A DNA stretch of 64,000 nt from Alginatibacterium sediminis (GCF_003610775.1 NZ_RAQO01000005.1:124001-188000); one strand, 5' to 3'. Numbered from the stretch's first letter, positions 1 through 9,397 are shown. Numbers and translations are program-made. Notes: a model not told the origin generated them from the letters alone.

Positions 1-168
1 TTTCCATCAACCACGCATCGGGTGGTGAATCCTGAAGGCCAAGACCATAACTGTTCACGTTTTTCTTTGCCTTTATTCTTGCATCCACGACCAGATGTGG
101 TGTTGTCGGAGCGCCATACAGCACATAGTTATTTACAAGAACGTCTTCGCGAACTCGGCGTTATTTAG
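1..168 (+). CDS. 2OG-Fe(II) oxygenase, isopenicillin N synthase family (3' end only)
   Basis: Only the last 55 codons are inside the window; the frame is open from base 1 to the TAG at 166-168. The peptide contains TTHRVVNP followed by SRFSLPLFLHPRPDVVL, which is the C-terminal core of isopenicillin N synthase-like 2-oxoglutarate/Fe(II) dioxygenases: the His is the distal iron ligand and the R-x-S (SRFS) is the 2-oxoglutarate-binding pair. It ends with the usual helical tail (YLQERLRELGVI). The substrate cannot be told from this piece; bacterial members act on small metabolites. The iron-binding HxD half lies upstream of the window. Recognition of the family is firm, the specific function unknown. 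Confidence 0.85.
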   Translation, partial: FPSTTHRVVNPEGQDHNCSRFSLPLFLHPRPDVVLSERHTAHSYLQERLRELGVI

Positions 169-261
169 TCAAGCTTGGCAGCGTTATTTGTTTAAAATTG
201 AAACCCGCGTTAGTGTTCTGCTGGCGCGATCTCATTGTCTTTGATTGGGTCTATTTTCTCG

Positions 262-290
262 TTCGCGCTTAAAACAGCTGGTGCTATACT
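262..290 (+). promoter_or_regulatory. candidate promoter of pgmB
   Basis: TATACT at 285-290 is a good -10 box; 17 bases upstream is a weak -35 (TTCGCG, 262-267). It lies about 45 bases before the pgmB start. Found by eye; no experimental or statistical support. Confidence 0.3.
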
Positions 291-334
291 GCTGCGCATT
301 AATTACAGGGTTAGGCGCAAAAGGAACGTAGCCA

Positions 335-976
335 ATGTGTAAAGCTTTTATATTTGATCTTGATGGTGTTATTACTGACACTGCAGAGTTGCATTTTCAG
401 GCATGGAGCAAACTTGCTCTAGAAGAAAACTTAGTTTTCACGCGTGAAATAAATGAGCAACTACGTGGTATTTCCCGTCGTGACTCTTTGGATATTATTT
501 TGGCTGAAAATGTGCGTTCAGAAAGCCAAATTGCCAAAATGATGGAGCGCAAGAATGACGTTTACTTGGACTTGTTAAATAGTATCACCAAGGACGACAT
601 TTTACCTGGGATCTTGGAACTCCTGCTAGAACTCAACGCGCGCCAAATTAAAGTGGTATTGGCATCTGCTAGCCGAAACGCGCGAGGGATTTTATTACGC
701 CTGGGCTTAATCCCTCTCTTTGATGCTATCGCAGACGGTTGGTCGGTAGAGCGTTCAAAACCTGCGCCTGACGTATTTATCCATGCGGCGGGGCAAGTTG
801 GTGTGAATGCCAATGATTGTGTTGTCGTCGAAGACGCTCAGGCAGGTGTCGAAGCGGGTAAAACGGCTGGTATGAAGGTGATTGGTATTGGCCCTGAAAG
901 TCGTGTAGGGGCGGCTGATTGGCGCGTAGATGACACCGCAGCCATAAATCTAAAGCAAGTATTGGAGCAGTTTTAA
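335..976 (+). CDS. pgmB: beta-phosphoglucomutase (HAD superfamily)
   Basis: Predicted cytoplasmic enzyme interconverting beta-glucose 1-phosphate and glucose 6-phosphate, as needed after phosphorolysis of maltose or trehalose-type disaccharides. The 213-residue length fits the family. HAD motifs are complete: FDLDGVITD with the nucleophile D8 and acid/base D10, His20 as in characterised enzymes, S113 in LASAS (motif II), K142 in SKPAPD (motif III) and E166-D167 in VVEDAQAG (motif IV); the cap substrate loop LRGISRRDS is also present. An AAGGA site precedes the ATG by 9 bases. No disaccharide phosphorylase is adjacent, so the source of its substrate must be encoded elsewhere. It ends 4 bases from the convergent Nudix gene. 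A different HAD phosphomutase or phosphatase specificity is possible but less likely. Confidence 0.85.
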   Translation: MCKAFIFDLDGVITDTAELHFQAWSKLALEENLVFTREINEQLRGISRRDSLDIILAENVRSESQIAKMMERKNDVYLDLLNSITKDDILPGILELLLELNARQIKVVLASASRNARGILLRLGLIPLFDAIADGWSVERSKPAPDVFIHAAGQVGVNANDCVVVEDAQAGVEAGKTAGMKVIGIGPESRVGAADWRVDDTAAINLKQVLEQF

Positions 977-980
977 GGCC

Positions 981-1508
981 CTAAGCTGCTTTATCTAAAA
1001 GCACATTTACAATACGTTTTAATAAAAAGGTCTCTCGTTCAATCGATAGGCCTTTTTTAGTACTGTTAGCCATCGTTTCTAAATTGTGAGCAATAGCTTG
1101 ATGGATGTTAACCCATACCGGACGCATACCATTTTGTATTTCGTGATTTTCTAATTTGGTTTCACCTAGCTCCGGGTGTATATCGCAAATATAACAATAT
1201 GACTGCATGTAAATGACGTGAACTTGGTCTTTATGCCAAGGGCGGTATTCATCATAGCGTCCAAAGGGTTTTATTACTTCGATATGTTTGGCGCCGGTCT
1301 CTTCTTCGAGCTCTCGGATTAAGCCATTTTCTATTGATTCTCCGGCGTCAATTCCGCCGCCAGGCAAGGTATAGTCGTGATAACGTTCAGTGTAAAGTAG
1401 CAATATAGACTCGCCATCAAGGATAATAGCGCGAGCAGCCTGTCGTAAAACATGGGGTTGTTCAATACCGGTTACGTCTGGGTGTATGGTGGTTTGTAAT
1501 AGCTGCAT
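981..1508 (-). CDS. Nudix hydrolase
   Basis: The 175-residue protein carries a perfect Nudix box: G51, E57, then R65-E66-L67-E68-E69-E70-T71-G72 (pattern G-x5-E-x7-REUxEExGU), which binds the metal and hydrolyses a nucleoside diphosphate linked to some other group. The flanking sequence LPGGGIDAGES is typical. Substrate cannot be inferred; RNA-cap, ADP-ribose or oxidised nucleotide activities all occur in the family. No good ribosome binding site is seen before the ATG. It lies downstream of ybiT in the same direction but behind a strong terminator, so it may need its own promoter or read-through. Confidence 0.8.
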   Translation of the reverse strand: MQLLQTTIHPDVTGIEQPHVLRQAARAIILDGESILLLYTERYHDYTLPGGGIDAGESIENGLIRELEEETGAKHIEVIKPFGRYDEYRPWHKDQVHVIYMQSYCYICDIHPELGETKLENHEIQNGMRPVWVNIHQAIAHNLETMANSTKKGLSIERETFLLKRIVNVLLDKAA

Positions 1509-1543
1509 AGGGTTTCACGATAAGCTTGAGGAATTGGTATAGT

Positions 1544-1570
1544 AAAAAAGAGGCTCAAGGCCTCTTTTTT
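1544..1570 (-). terminator. intrinsic terminator after ybiT
   Basis: Eleven-base perfect inverted repeat (1544-1554 with 1560-1570, loop of 5) whose arms are A6-GAGGC and GCCTC-T6, giving a U-run in either direction. It sits 16 bases past the ybiT stop. Confidence 0.8.
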
Positions 1571-1586
1571 TGTATCGATGTTAAAC

Positions 1587-3188
1587 TTAACCAGCAACAC
1601 TCTGGCTGCGAAGGTATTCTTCGTAGCTGCCATGGAAATCAGTGATACCGTCGGCTTTTAGTTCGATAATGCGAGTTGCGATAGAGCTTACAAACTGACG
1701 ATCGTGACTAACAAATAACAATGTTCCTTCGTAGTTTTCGAGCGCTAAATTTAGTGCTTCAATGCTTTCCATATCCATGTGGTTAGTTGGCTCATCCATC
1801 AATAGGATATTTGGTCGTTGCATCATTATTTTGCCAAACAACATTCGACCTTGCTCACCACCAGAAATAACCTTCACAGATTTTTTAATTTCATCTTGTG
1901 AGAACAACATGCGGCCAAGGAAGCTACGAATCGTTTGCTCATCGGTACCTTCAGTTGACCAATAGCCCATCCAATCGAACAAATTACGGTCTTCTTCAAA
2001 GTCAGCGCTATGGTCTTGAGCATAGTAACCAATATTGTGGTTTTCAGACCACTTAATCGCACCTTCTTTGGCTTCAAGATTGCCTTTTAGAGTATTAAGT
2101 AGTGTGGATTTACCGATACCATTTTGGCCGATAATTGCGATCCGCTCGCCTACTTCGACGTTAAAGTTGAGGCCTTTAAATAGCAGCTCATCACCGTAGC
2201 CTTGAGCTAAGTCAGTCACTTCTAAGGCTTGGCGGAACAGCTTTTTCTCGAGCTCAAAGCGAATAAACGGAGATTTTCGGCTTGATGCTTTCACTTCAGC
2301 AAGTTCAATCTTTTCTATACGTTTAGCGCGTGAAGTCGCTTGGCGTGCTTTGGACGCGTTGGCGGAGAAGCGACTTACGAAGCTTTGTAGTTCAGCAATT
2401 TGGGTTTTCTTTTTGGCGTTATCTGCAAGCAAACGTTCACGAACTTGTGTAGCTGCAAACATATACTCGTCATAGTTACCTGGGTAAATTCGCAGTTCAC
2501 CATAGTCAATATCAGCCATATGCGTACACACTTCGTTTAGAAAGTGGCGGTCATGCGAGATGATGATCATGGTGCAGTTACGTTTGGCAAGAATGGTCTC
2601 TAACCAATGGATGGTGTGGATATCCAAGTTGTTGGTAGGTTCATCGAGCAGCATCAGATCGGGGTCAGCAAATAGAACTTGAGCCAACAACACTCGAACT
2701 TTCAAGCCCGGAGCAACCGCGCTCATAAGCCCAAAGTGAAGGTCTTCTTCGATGCCAAGCCCAAGTAGCAGTTCACCCGCACGAGACTCAGCACTATAAC
2801 CATCCATTTCAGCAAATTGCACTTCTAAATCAGCAACTTTTAGACCGTCTTCTTCGCTCATATCTGGCAAGCTATAAATGCGTTCGCGTTCAGCTTTTAC
2901 CGCCCACATGTCTTTGTCGCCCATAATGACAGTGTCAATAACGCTATATTCTTCAAATGCCCATTGGTCCTGGCCCAATTTTGCCATGCGAGCATTGGGC
3001 TCTAAGCTAACATTACCAGCACTGGCTTCGAGCTCGCCGGATAATATTTTCATAAATGTTGATTTACCACAGCCGTTCGCGCCAATTAGGCCGTAACGGT
3101 TTCCTCCACCAAACTTGGCTGAAATATTCTCAAAAAGAGGCTTGGCCCCAAATTGCATGGTGACGTTGTTGGTAGCGATGGAGGACAT
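1587..3188 (-). CDS. ybiT: ABC-F family ATPase YbiT
   Basis: Soluble twin-ATPase of the ABC-F family, a group that binds the ribosomal E site and modulates translation. At 533 residues it matches E. coli YbiT (530) and is recognisable along its length: N-terminal [16 protein letters not shown], Walker [10 protein letters not shown] near residue 36, Walker [13 protein letters not shown], the inter-domain linker with [25 protein letters not shown], a second Walker [19 protein letters not shown] signature and [18 protein letters not shown]. No membrane segments are present, so it is not a transporter. An AGGAAA site lies just before the ATG. It is one of two ABC-F genes in the window (the other is ettA at 38.9 kb). 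Its precise cellular role is not well established for the family. Confidence 0.9.
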   Translation of the reverse strand: MSSIATNNVTMQFGAKPLFENISAKFGGGNRYGLIGANGCGKSTFMKILSGELEASAGNVSLEPNARMAKLGQDQWAFEEYSVIDTVIMGDKDMWAVKAERERIYSLPDMSEEDGLKVADLEVQFAEMDGYSAESRAGELLLGLGIEEDLHFGLMSAVAPGLKVRVLLAQVLFADPDLMLLDEPTNNLDIHTIHWLETILAKRNCTMIIISHDRHFLNEVCTHMADIDYGELRIYPGNYDEYMFAATQVRERLLADNAKKKTQIAELQSFVSRFSANASKARQATSRAKRIEKIELAEVKASSRKSPFIRFELEKKLFRQALEVTDLAQGYGDELLFKGLNFNVEVGERIAIIGQNGIGKSTLLNTLKGNLEAKEGAIKWSENHNIGYYAQDHSADFEEDRNLFDWMGYWSTEGTDEQTIRSFLGRMLFSQDEIKKSVKVISGGEQGRMLFGKIMMQRPNILLMDEPTNHMDMESIEALNLALENYEGTLLFVSHDRQFVSSIATRIIELKADGITDFHGSYEEYLRSQSVAG

Positions 3189-3276
3189 AGGCGTTTCCTA
3201 GAAGAGGCTGTTTAAAAAAAGAACGCGGCAGGGTAGCGCTTGTCTGGTTATGGATCAAGTGAAACTATGACTTTGC

Positions 3277-3951
3277 TCACGATTTTAGGCTGTAAATGCG
3301 CTCCGGACGTCCAACACTGCCATAGCTAACTGCGGGAACCAGTTCGTGACAACTGACTAAATACTCTAAATATCGTCTTGCAGTCGTACGGCTACTGCCA
3401 ATAAGCTTGCCCGCATCATCTGCACTAAGACTGGGGTGCTCTAGGAATAATTGTCGAATATTGTCCAAGGTCACACTGTCGATTCCCTTCGGTGGACGAG
3501 GTTGTTGTTCTGTATTGCTCTCTGACATTGGCATCAAACGGTCGACATCACCCTGTTGGATGTCTTGTCTTTGGTTCACCTGACTTAGGTACTTTTGATA
3601 TTTATATAATGAGTCTCGAAGACGTGGAAAGATGATGGGCTTTAAAATGTAGTCAAAAACTCCGTTGCGCATCGCGTTTTGTAAGGTGCTCGCTTCACTG
3701 GCTGCGGTTAACATAATGACGTCTACCGCAAGTCCCTCACCTCGAATAAACTGAAGCAGCTCTATTCCGGTGCCATCAGGTAAATAAACATCCAGCAATA
3801 CCAATTGTGGTGGTTTTGCTTTGAGTTGTATTTTTGCTTCCATGATACTTAAAGCAACCCCTTGGACACTAAAACCGTCGACCTGCTTTAAATATTGCTG
3901 GTGGATCTCGGCGATACCGGGGTCATCCTCAACGATTAGAACGTGGATCAT
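3277..3951 (-). CDS. response regulator, CitB/DcuR family (likely tct regulator)
   Basis: Two-component response regulator of 224 residues. The receiver domain (about 1-120) has the acidic pair D9/D10, phospho-acceptor D54 (LVLLDVYLPDG), T82 and K104 (LKPI). The C-terminal part (about 155-224) is a winged helix of the CitB/DcuR type (LIGSSRTTARRYLEYLV). It overlaps the kinase gene by 4 bases (ATGA), so the two are translationally coupled. The pair is divergent from tctCBA; in other bacteria tricarboxylate transporters of this type are controlled by adjacent two-component systems, so control of tctCBA is a strong inference. Confidence 0.88.
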   Translation of the reverse strand: MIHVLIVEDDPGIAEIHQQYLKQVDGFSVQGVALSIMEAKIQLKAKPPQLVLLDVYLPDGTGIELLQFIRGEGLAVDVIMLTAASEASTLQNAMRNGVFDYILKPIIFPRLRDSLYKYQKYLSQVNQRQDIQQGDVDRLMPMSESNTEQQPRPPKGIDSVTLDNIRQLFLEHPSLSADDAGKLIGSSRTTARRYLEYLVSCHELVPAVSYGSVGRPERIYSLKS

Positions 3952-5591
3952 GGTTTTTCTCCTAAAGGACCTTGTTTGGGCAGATACACTGTAAAGCTGG
4001 TTCCGAGGCCGTTGTTACTGACCTCGATGTTTCCGTCTAATAGCTCGACGGTTTGAATCACCGAATAAAGGCCGATACCGTGACCAGCTTGGGATTTACT
4101 GCTTACCCCTTTTTCAAACAAACGATCTTTGATTTCGTGGCTAATACCAACGCCATGATCTTCAACATCAATAATAATGTCGTGGCCCAGTTCACTAATT
4201 GAGACTTGAACAGCTGGCTTAGCGTCGCAATGCAATGAAGCCTCAAACGCGTTGTCGATGAGATTAGATAAGATTAAAACTAGTTGTTCTGAGTCGATAT
4301 GCTTGGGTAAATGCGCCAATTGGCAATGGGGATCAATGCTGAGTTCTAAACCAAGTTCGTGGGCGCGATGGTACTTCCCAAGTAAGCACGCACAAATTAC
4401 CGGGTCGCTGAATGCCGCTTGCAAAAAGTGAATCAGCTCTTGCATGCTAGTGTTTTCTTGACCAATAAATTCTAGTGCGCGCTGGTACTTCTTAAGTTGG
4501 ATTAAACCGGCAATGGTGTTGAGCTTATTTGCATGTTCGTGGTTTTGTACTCTTAGAGCTTCTGAGTTAGCTTGAATTTGCGATAATTGCTGAGTGAGTA
4601 AAGTGATTTCGTCTTTGGGTCTGAAGCTTGAAACCATACCCATGAACTCACCCCCTTCATCTAGCATAGGGATGCGGTTAGCGATGAATGCGTGTCCGCG
4701 CAAACGAATTTCAATATCACTTTGAGCAACCCGATTCTTTAGTTGTTGGTCAATGTCGCTATCAGGTAACCAATCGCTGATGTGTTGCCCTACCGGTACC
4801 GTGGCGCTAGGATTTTGACCTAACATGCGCATAGCGTTGGCATTAATATTGGTGATTAATCCTTCCGTGTTAATGCTAATGACGCCTTCTCGAATTGAAT
4901 TGAGGGTTGCTTGTAATTCAGCATAGAGGCGACTAATTTGCGCCGGCTCGTAGCCCAGTAGTGCATTTTTAATACGCTGCGCCATCCACCAACCCAAGGC
5001 TAAATTTAGAGAAATAACCGCTAACACCAACAGCAGCATAAAGGTGATGTAGGGTTCAAGTTGCCGGTCTATGCTATCAAGTAAATAGCCGACGGAAACA
5101 ATGCCTATGATTTGTCCTTGAGCACTAAAAATAGGGACTTTGCCTCGCACGGAATAGCCAAGAGAGCCGCGCGCCGTTGAAATGTATTCTTGACCGCGAA
5201 TGAGCGCTTTTGAGTTATCACCACCCACCATTTTTTTGCCGATACGCTCTGGTATTGGGTGTGCAAGTCTGCGCCCTTGGGCATCGCCAACTACAATAAA
5301 ACTAGCTCCCATAGCCACTCGTAATTCTTCTACAAAAGGTTGTAAGGATTTGCTATCAGACTGTGTAACGCCTTGTACAATATTGGGTAGCTTCGCCACT
5401 ACTCGGGCAACATCCAAGGCGCGTTCACCTTTGTCTTGATACTCTTGGTTACTGACATACCAATAACTTACAGCAACAACAATGCTTAGTTGCAGCAGGC
5501 TGTAACCAAGCATAAATAGTAGTAAACGACTTCGATAACTAAACAATTGATGCGAGCGCAATGGATCCCTCCGTTTGTGTAGAAAAATCAT
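3948..5591 (-). CDS. sensor histidine kinase, CitA/DcuS type
   Basis: Inner-membrane sensor kinase, 547 residues. Order of parts: TM1 at about 22-46, a periplasmic PAS-like sensor domain (about 47-180) as in CitA/DcuS carboxylate sensors, TM2 at about 184-206, a cytoplasmic PAS (about 220-330), the H-box NHEHANKLNTIAGLI with phospho-acceptor H351, then an HATPase with N-box NLIDNAFEAS, DHGVGI and GHGIGLYSV. The H-box resembles DcuS (HEFxNKLH). Family members sense extracellular di- or tricarboxylates, which fits the divergent tctCBA operon. The exact ligand is unknown. Confidence 0.9.
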   Translation of the reverse strand: MIFLHKRRDPLRSHQLFSYRSRLLLFMLGYSLLQLSIVVAVSYWYVSNQEYQDKGERALDVARVVAKLPNIVQGVTQSDSKSLQPFVEELRVAMGASFIVVGDAQGRRLAHPIPERIGKKMVGGDNSKALIRGQEYISTARGSLGYSVRGKVPIFSAQGQIIGIVSVGYLLDSIDRQLEPYITFMLLLVLAVISLNLALGWWMAQRIKNALLGYEPAQISRLYAELQATLNSIREGVISINTEGLITNINANAMRMLGQNPSATVPVGQHISDWLPDSDIDQQLKNRVAQSDIEIRLRGHAFIANRIPMLDEGGEFMGMVSSFRPKDEITLLTQQLSQIQANSEALRVQNHEHANKLNTIAGLIQLKKYQRALEFIGQENTSMQELIHFLQAAFSDPVICACLLGKYHRAHELGLELSIDPHCQLAHLPKHIDSEQLVLILSNLIDNAFEASLHCDAKPAVQVSISELGHDIIIDVEDHGVGISHEIKDRLFEKGVSSKSQAGHGIGLYSVIQTVELLDGNIEVSNNGLGTSFTVYLPKQGPLGEKP

Positions 5592-5680
5592 AGCATAAGC
5601 ACCTATGCATTAAGCGTGAACAAAATGAACTTTATCAACTCTATGAGTATTAAAGCCTTTAAATGCTAAAGGCATTCATG

Positions 5681-5700
5681 TTGTTACTTTTCTGTAACAA
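5681..5700. promoter_or_regulatory. inverted repeat in the kinase/tctC divergent promoter region
   Basis: TTGTTAC (5681-5687), six spacer bases, GTAACAA (5694-5700) is a perfect 7-base inverted repeat. It lies 78 bases upstream of the chosen tctC start, in the only spacer between the sensor-regulator genes and the transporter. A binding site for the response regulator is an inference. Confidence 0.4.
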
Positions 5701-5778
5701 TTCTATGTAGCTTCAACTCGCTAAGGGGAGTCGGAGTCGACATTGAAAGTTAATCAGAACATGAAATGGAGATCTCAA

Positions 5779-6747
5779 ATGTTCAAGGCGCATAAACTTA
5801 TTAAAGCATTAGTAACAACCGGCCTAGTCGTCGCAAGCCTAAGTTCGACATCGTTTGCACAAGAAGTACACTTCTTGATACCCGGCGGGGCTGGTGGCGG
5901 TTGGGATGGTACTGCTCGCGGTACTGGCGAAGCATTGATGAAATCAGGAAAAGTTGAGAAAGCTTCGTTTCAAAATATGAGTGGTGGTGGTGGTGGTAAA
6001 GCGATTGCGCATCTTATAGAAACTGCAAAAACTCAAGAAGACACCTTAATGGTGAATTCAACTCCGATTGTTGTGCGCTCATTGACTGGGGTTTTTCCTC
6101 AATCGTTTCGTGATTTGACGCCCGTTGCAGCAACCATCGCCGACTATGGCGCGTTAATTGTTCGTAGCGATTCAAAATATACCCATTGGGAGCAAGTGGT
6201 TGCCGATTTCAAAGCCGATAGTAACTCAGTCAAGGTTGCTGGTGGTAGCGCTCGCGGTTCTCTCGACCACCTAGTTGCGGCAGCAGCGATAAAGAATGAA
6301 GGCTTAGATCCGATGAAATTACGCTATGTCGCTTATGACGCAGGTGGTAAAGCAATGGCTGGTTTGCTTTCGGGCGAAACCGCATTGCTATCAACCGGTC
6401 TTGGCGAAGCATTAGAGATGTCTAAAAGCGAACAAGTTAGAATTCTAGCGATTACAGCCGAAGAGCGTGTCAGTGATGCCCCAGACGTTCCTACTTTAAA
6501 AGAGATGGGTAACGATACAGTTTTTGCTAACTGGCGCGGATTTTTCGCAGCTCCTGGTATTAGCGATGAAAAACGCGATGAATTTTCGGCTTTGCTTGAG
6601 TCAATGTACGACACTCCTGAGTGGGAAGTGGTACGTGCTCGTAATGGTTGGGTGAATAATTTTGTACCAGCTGACCAGTTTTATAGCTTTCTTGAAAACC
6701 AAGAGAAAGTGGTTGGAGAGTTAATGAAAGAGCTAGGCTTTCTCTAG
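5779..6747 (+). CDS. tctC: tripartite tricarboxylate transporter, periplasmic binding protein TctC
   Basis: Periplasmic substrate-binding component of a TTT-family secondary transporter (Bug/TctC fold), catching tricarboxylate-like or other organic acids for TctAB. I start it at the ATG at 5779, preceded by GGAGA with 6-base spacing; a TTG at 5743 would add 12 residues ahead of the signal peptide. The signal peptide ends at SFA-QE (residue 27). The family's glycine-rich loop is present in LIPGGAGGGWDGTARG, and DYGALIVRSDS and GSARGSLDHL are typical of the Bug domain. Mature length is about 295 residues, as usual. It heads tctCBA and is followed by a hairpin. The ligand is not predictable from sequence. 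Confidence 0.9.
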   Translation: MFKAHKLIKALVTTGLVVASLSSTSFAQEVHFLIPGGAGGGWDGTARGTGEALMKSGKVEKASFQNMSGGGGGKAIAHLIETAKTQEDTLMVNSTPIVVRSLTGVFPQSFRDLTPVAATIADYGALIVRSDSKYTHWEQVVADFKADSNSVKVAGGSARGSLDHLVAAAAIKNEGLDPMKLRYVAYDAGGKAMAGLLSGETALLSTGLGEALEMSKSEQVRILAITAEERVSDAPDVPTLKEMGNDTVFANWRGFFAAPGISDEKRDEFSALLESMYDTPEWEVVRARNGWVNNFVPADQFYSFLENQEKVVGELMKELGFL

Positions 6748-6773
6748 TCACTAGTCAACTCTCAGAAGCATAG

Positions 6774-6793
6774 ACCACCGCCCTCGCGGTGGT
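6774..6793 (+). terminator. hairpin between tctC and tctB
   Basis: Perfect 8-base stem ACCACCGC/GCGGTGGT (6774-6781 with 6786-6793) and a 4-base loop, 26 bases after the tctC stop. There is no U-run, so it more likely protects the tctC message 3' end or gives partial attenuation than acts as a full terminator. Confidence 0.5.
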
Positions 6794-6808
6794 TTACATG
6801 GAGGTCAT

Positions 6809-7273
6809 ATGCAATTAAGCCAGCAACAATTAGGTGGCTTGTTTTTCTTAGTTCTTAGTGCTGTTTATGGCTACTTTGTTCAAGATATTCAGCTGTTTGC
6901 TGGGGCCGAATTTGAGCCCTTCACACCGCGTACCTTGCCTAAAATCCTCAGTTTTTTGGGTATTTGCTTTAGTCTTTTCATCATTTTTACCGGTCGCCGC
7001 ACGGGCGATACCAGTGCCAAGCTTGAGAGTCGTGCCCAAGTAGTGCTGCTACTGATTGCGATGTTGGTTTACGGCTTATTCGTTGACTGGTTGGGATTTC
7101 TTCTGGCAACCATCATTTTTCTTGGTGCATCTTTCCGCATTATGGGCGAGAAAAATAAACGCAGAGCTTGGAGCGTCGCGATAATCTTTTCGGTCTTGTT
7201 TTGGGCCTTACTCACCCAGCTATTAGATGTGTATTTAGAACCCGGTGCCATTTGGCGCGCGTTCATGGTTTAA
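6809..7273 (+). CDS. tctB: tripartite tricarboxylate transporter, small membrane protein TctB
   Basis: Small inner-membrane component, 154 residues with four hydrophobic stretches (about 9-25, 49-63, 77-110 as two segments, and 122-142), the usual TctB layout. Similarity between TctB proteins is low, so the call rests on size, topology and position between tctC and tctA. A GAGGT site precedes the ATG. The stop is 9 bases ahead of tctA. Confidence 0.85.
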   Translation: MQLSQQQLGGLFFLVLSAVYGYFVQDIQLFAGAEFEPFTPRTLPKILSFLGICFSLFIIFTGRRTGDTSAKLESRAQVVLLLIAMLVYGLFVDWLGFLLATIIFLGASFRIMGEKNKRRAWSVAIIFSVLFWALLTQLLDVYLEPGAIWRAFMV

Positions 7274-7282
7274 GGACAGCAA

Positions 7283-8821
7283 ATGTTAGATGGAATACTA
7301 AGCGGTTTAGGTACCGCAATCATGCCGATGAATTTGCTGATGGTACTCACCGGTTGTTTTGTTGGAACGTTTATTGGCATGTTGCCCGGCTTAGGGCCGA
7401 TCACCGCAATAGCCCTGATGATCCCGATTACTTATGGACTCGATCCTTCTTCCGGTTTGATATTGATGGCAGGGGTATATTACGGCGCCATTTTTGGAGC
7501 CTCATCCTCGTCAATTCTAATTAACGCACCAGGTTGCAGTGCAACGGTAGTCACCACCTTTGATGGTTACCCAATGGCTAAGCGCGGACATGCGGGTAAA
7601 GCTTTAGCTATTGCAGCATATGCATCGTTTACTGGTGGTACTTTAGGGGCAATCATGCTGCTGATTGCCGCTCCGTTATTAGCGAAAGTGTCTTTAAGCT
7701 TTCAAAGCGCGGACTATTTTGCATTGATGGTATTGGGTTTGTCGGCAGTTGCAGCTTTTGCTGGCAAAGGTCAGGTGGCCAAAGCCCTAATGATGACCGT
7801 ATTAGGATTAATGCTTGCCACCGTTGGTACCGACCGCAGTGAAGGTGTTGAACGTTTCACTTTTGGCCAAATGGATTTAGTTGATGGCTTTAGCTTTTTA
7901 CTACTAGCGATGGCAACTTTCGCCTTGGCTGAAACACTCATGTCTATTATGCAAGGCGGTTCAAACGAAGCTCAATCTGGAAAAGAGCTTGAGCCTGTTG
8001 AGCTTGGATCAATGAAGCTTACGCTTGCTGAAGTGAAAGAAATGGCGCCAACTACCTTGCGCTCGTCAATCCTGGGTTTCTTTGTTGGCGTTCTACCTGG
8101 AGCTGGCGCAACTATCGCCTCATTTTTGGCCTATGGTGCAGAGCGAAATATTGCCAATGATGAGCAAAAGAAGGAGTTTGGCAAAGGTTCTATCCGCGGT
8201 TTAGCTGCACCAGAAGCCGCTAATAACGCCGCATCTACGGGATCCTTTGTACCTTTGCTCACCTTGGGTATACCCGGATCAGGAACAACTGCCATTCTCC
8301 TCGGCGCGCTGCTCTCTTATGGTATTCAACCGGGGCCACAAATGTATGTGGAGTATCCGGATTTATTTTGGTCCATCATCATCTCAATGTACTTCGGTAA
8401 TGTGGTACTGCTGATTTTGAATCTGCCCTTGATTCCCTATTTAGCCAAAGTACTCAATATTCCTCGCCCTTATTTGATACCAATGATTTTGCTATTTTCA
8501 ATTACTGGCGTTTACTTGGTTTCTTTTAACAGTATGGATATTTTGATCATGGTTGCGGTGTGTGTGGCGGCGATGGTACTTCGAATATTACAGTTCCCTA
8601 TGGCGCCAATGCTACTTGGATTTATATTGGGGGGAATGCTTGAAGACAATTTACGCAGAGCGTTGTTGATAAGCGATGGGTCACTAAGCTTTATTTGGGA
8701 GCGGCCGATTACCCTAAGTTTCATTTTAATAACCGCGATGATACTGCTTAGCCCGGTAATACGGATGCTGCTTGTTCGGTATAAAGCGAGTAATGAACGT
8801 GTTGCAGCTAAGCACTCTTAG
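7283..8821 (+). CDS. tctA: tripartite tricarboxylate transporter, large permease TctA
   Basis: Large inner-membrane permease of the TTT family, 512 residues with about 11-12 membrane segments. Family signatures are clear: GLGTAIMPMNLLMVLTG near the N-terminus, GMLPGLGPITAIALMIP, GASSSSILINAPG, the second repeat GVLPGAGATIASFLAYG, and LAAPEAANNAASTGSFVPLLTLGIPGS. Works with TctC and TctB to import an organic acid driven by an ion gradient. Last gene of the operon and followed by a bidirectional terminator. Confidence 0.93.
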   Translation: MLDGILSGLGTAIMPMNLLMVLTGCFVGTFIGMLPGLGPITAIALMIPITYGLDPSSGLILMAGVYYGAIFGASSSSILINAPGCSATVVTTFDGYPMAKRGHAGKALAIAAYASFTGGTLGAIMLLIAAPLLAKVSLSFQSADYFALMVLGLSAVAAFAGKGQVAKALMMTVLGLMLATVGTDRSEGVERFTFGQMDLVDGFSFLLLAMATFALAETLMSIMQGGSNEAQSGKELEPVELGSMKLTLAEVKEMAPTTLRSSILGFFVGVLPGAGATIASFLAYGAERNIANDEQKKEFGKGSIRGLAAPEAANNAASTGSFVPLLTLGIPGSGTTAILLGALLSYGIQPGPQMYVEYPDLFWSIIISMYFGNVVLLILNLPLIPYLAKVLNIPRPYLIPMILLFSITGVYLVSFNSMDILIMVAVCVAAMVLRILQFPMAPMLLGFILGGMLEDNLRRALLISDGSLSFIWERPITLSFILITAMILLSPVIRMLLVRYKASNERVAAKHS

Positions 8822-8842
8822 TCAACGTCGCTTAGACAACAA

Positions 8843-8870
8843 AAAAACGGGGCCATAAGGTCCCGTTTTT
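8843..8870. terminator. bidirectional terminator between tctA and gcvR-like gene
   Basis: Twelve-base stem with one G-T pair (8843-8854 with 8859-8870, loop ATAA); A-run on the left and T-run on the right serve both convergent genes. Confidence 0.85.
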
Positions 8871-8890
8871 GTTGGTCATTACTAACAAAA

Positions 8891-9397
8891 TCAGGACAAA
8901 GTGAGATGAACCTTTGGCGCACATTTTAGCTGGTGTAATTGCTGTTTTAGAGTCGTCATATCGACATCGTCAGGAATACTGAGCTCGAGTTGGCCACTAA
9001 AAACAGTGTCCCCTAATTCTTGAATGGGTAGACGTTGGGTTTCGACGTGTAATATATCAATGCTGTTGGCTGATAGTAATTCGGTGAGGTCGTGAATAAT
9101 ACCAGCTTGGTCGCTAGCATCGATAACTAAGCGGTACTGCGATTGATGATCGGCGTGGTCGTCATAAAGTGTACGTATTTTTACTTCTAAACCATCGGTA
9201 CTAAGCAGTTCTTGCTTAAGCGCATTGCCATGTTCTTGGTCGACGCGCATTTTAATTAAACCGGCAAATGTACCTTCAATATGGACCAGTTTGCTTTTCA
9301 GCATACTGGCATGATGAGTCACAGCTATTTTGGATATACGATGGAGCAGGTCACGCTGGTCACGTCCTGTGACGGTTACTAAGAATTCAGTTGTCAT
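8891..9397 (-). CDS. GcvR-like double ACT-domain regulatory protein
   Basis: 168 residues made of two ACT domains (about 3-75 and 86-165), the architecture of GcvR, which in E. coli antagonises GcvA to repress the glycine cleavage operon when glycine is low. First domain begins FLVTVTGRDQRDLLHRISKIA, second YRLVIDASDQAGIIHDLTELL; the two D-x-x-G/D-x-x turns are the ligand-binding loops of ACT modules. A GGAG site stands 6 bases before the ATG. No gcv genes are nearby, so the GcvR name is by architecture and length only. Confidence 0.75.
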   Translation of the reverse strand: MTTEFLVTVTGRDQRDLLHRISKIAVTHHASMLKSKLVHIEGTFAGLIKMRVDQEHGNALKQELLSTDGLEVKIRTLYDDHADHQSQYRLVIDASDQAGIIHDLTELLSANSIDILHVETQRLPIQELGDTVFSGQLELSIPDDVDMTTLKQQLHQLKCAPKVHLTLS

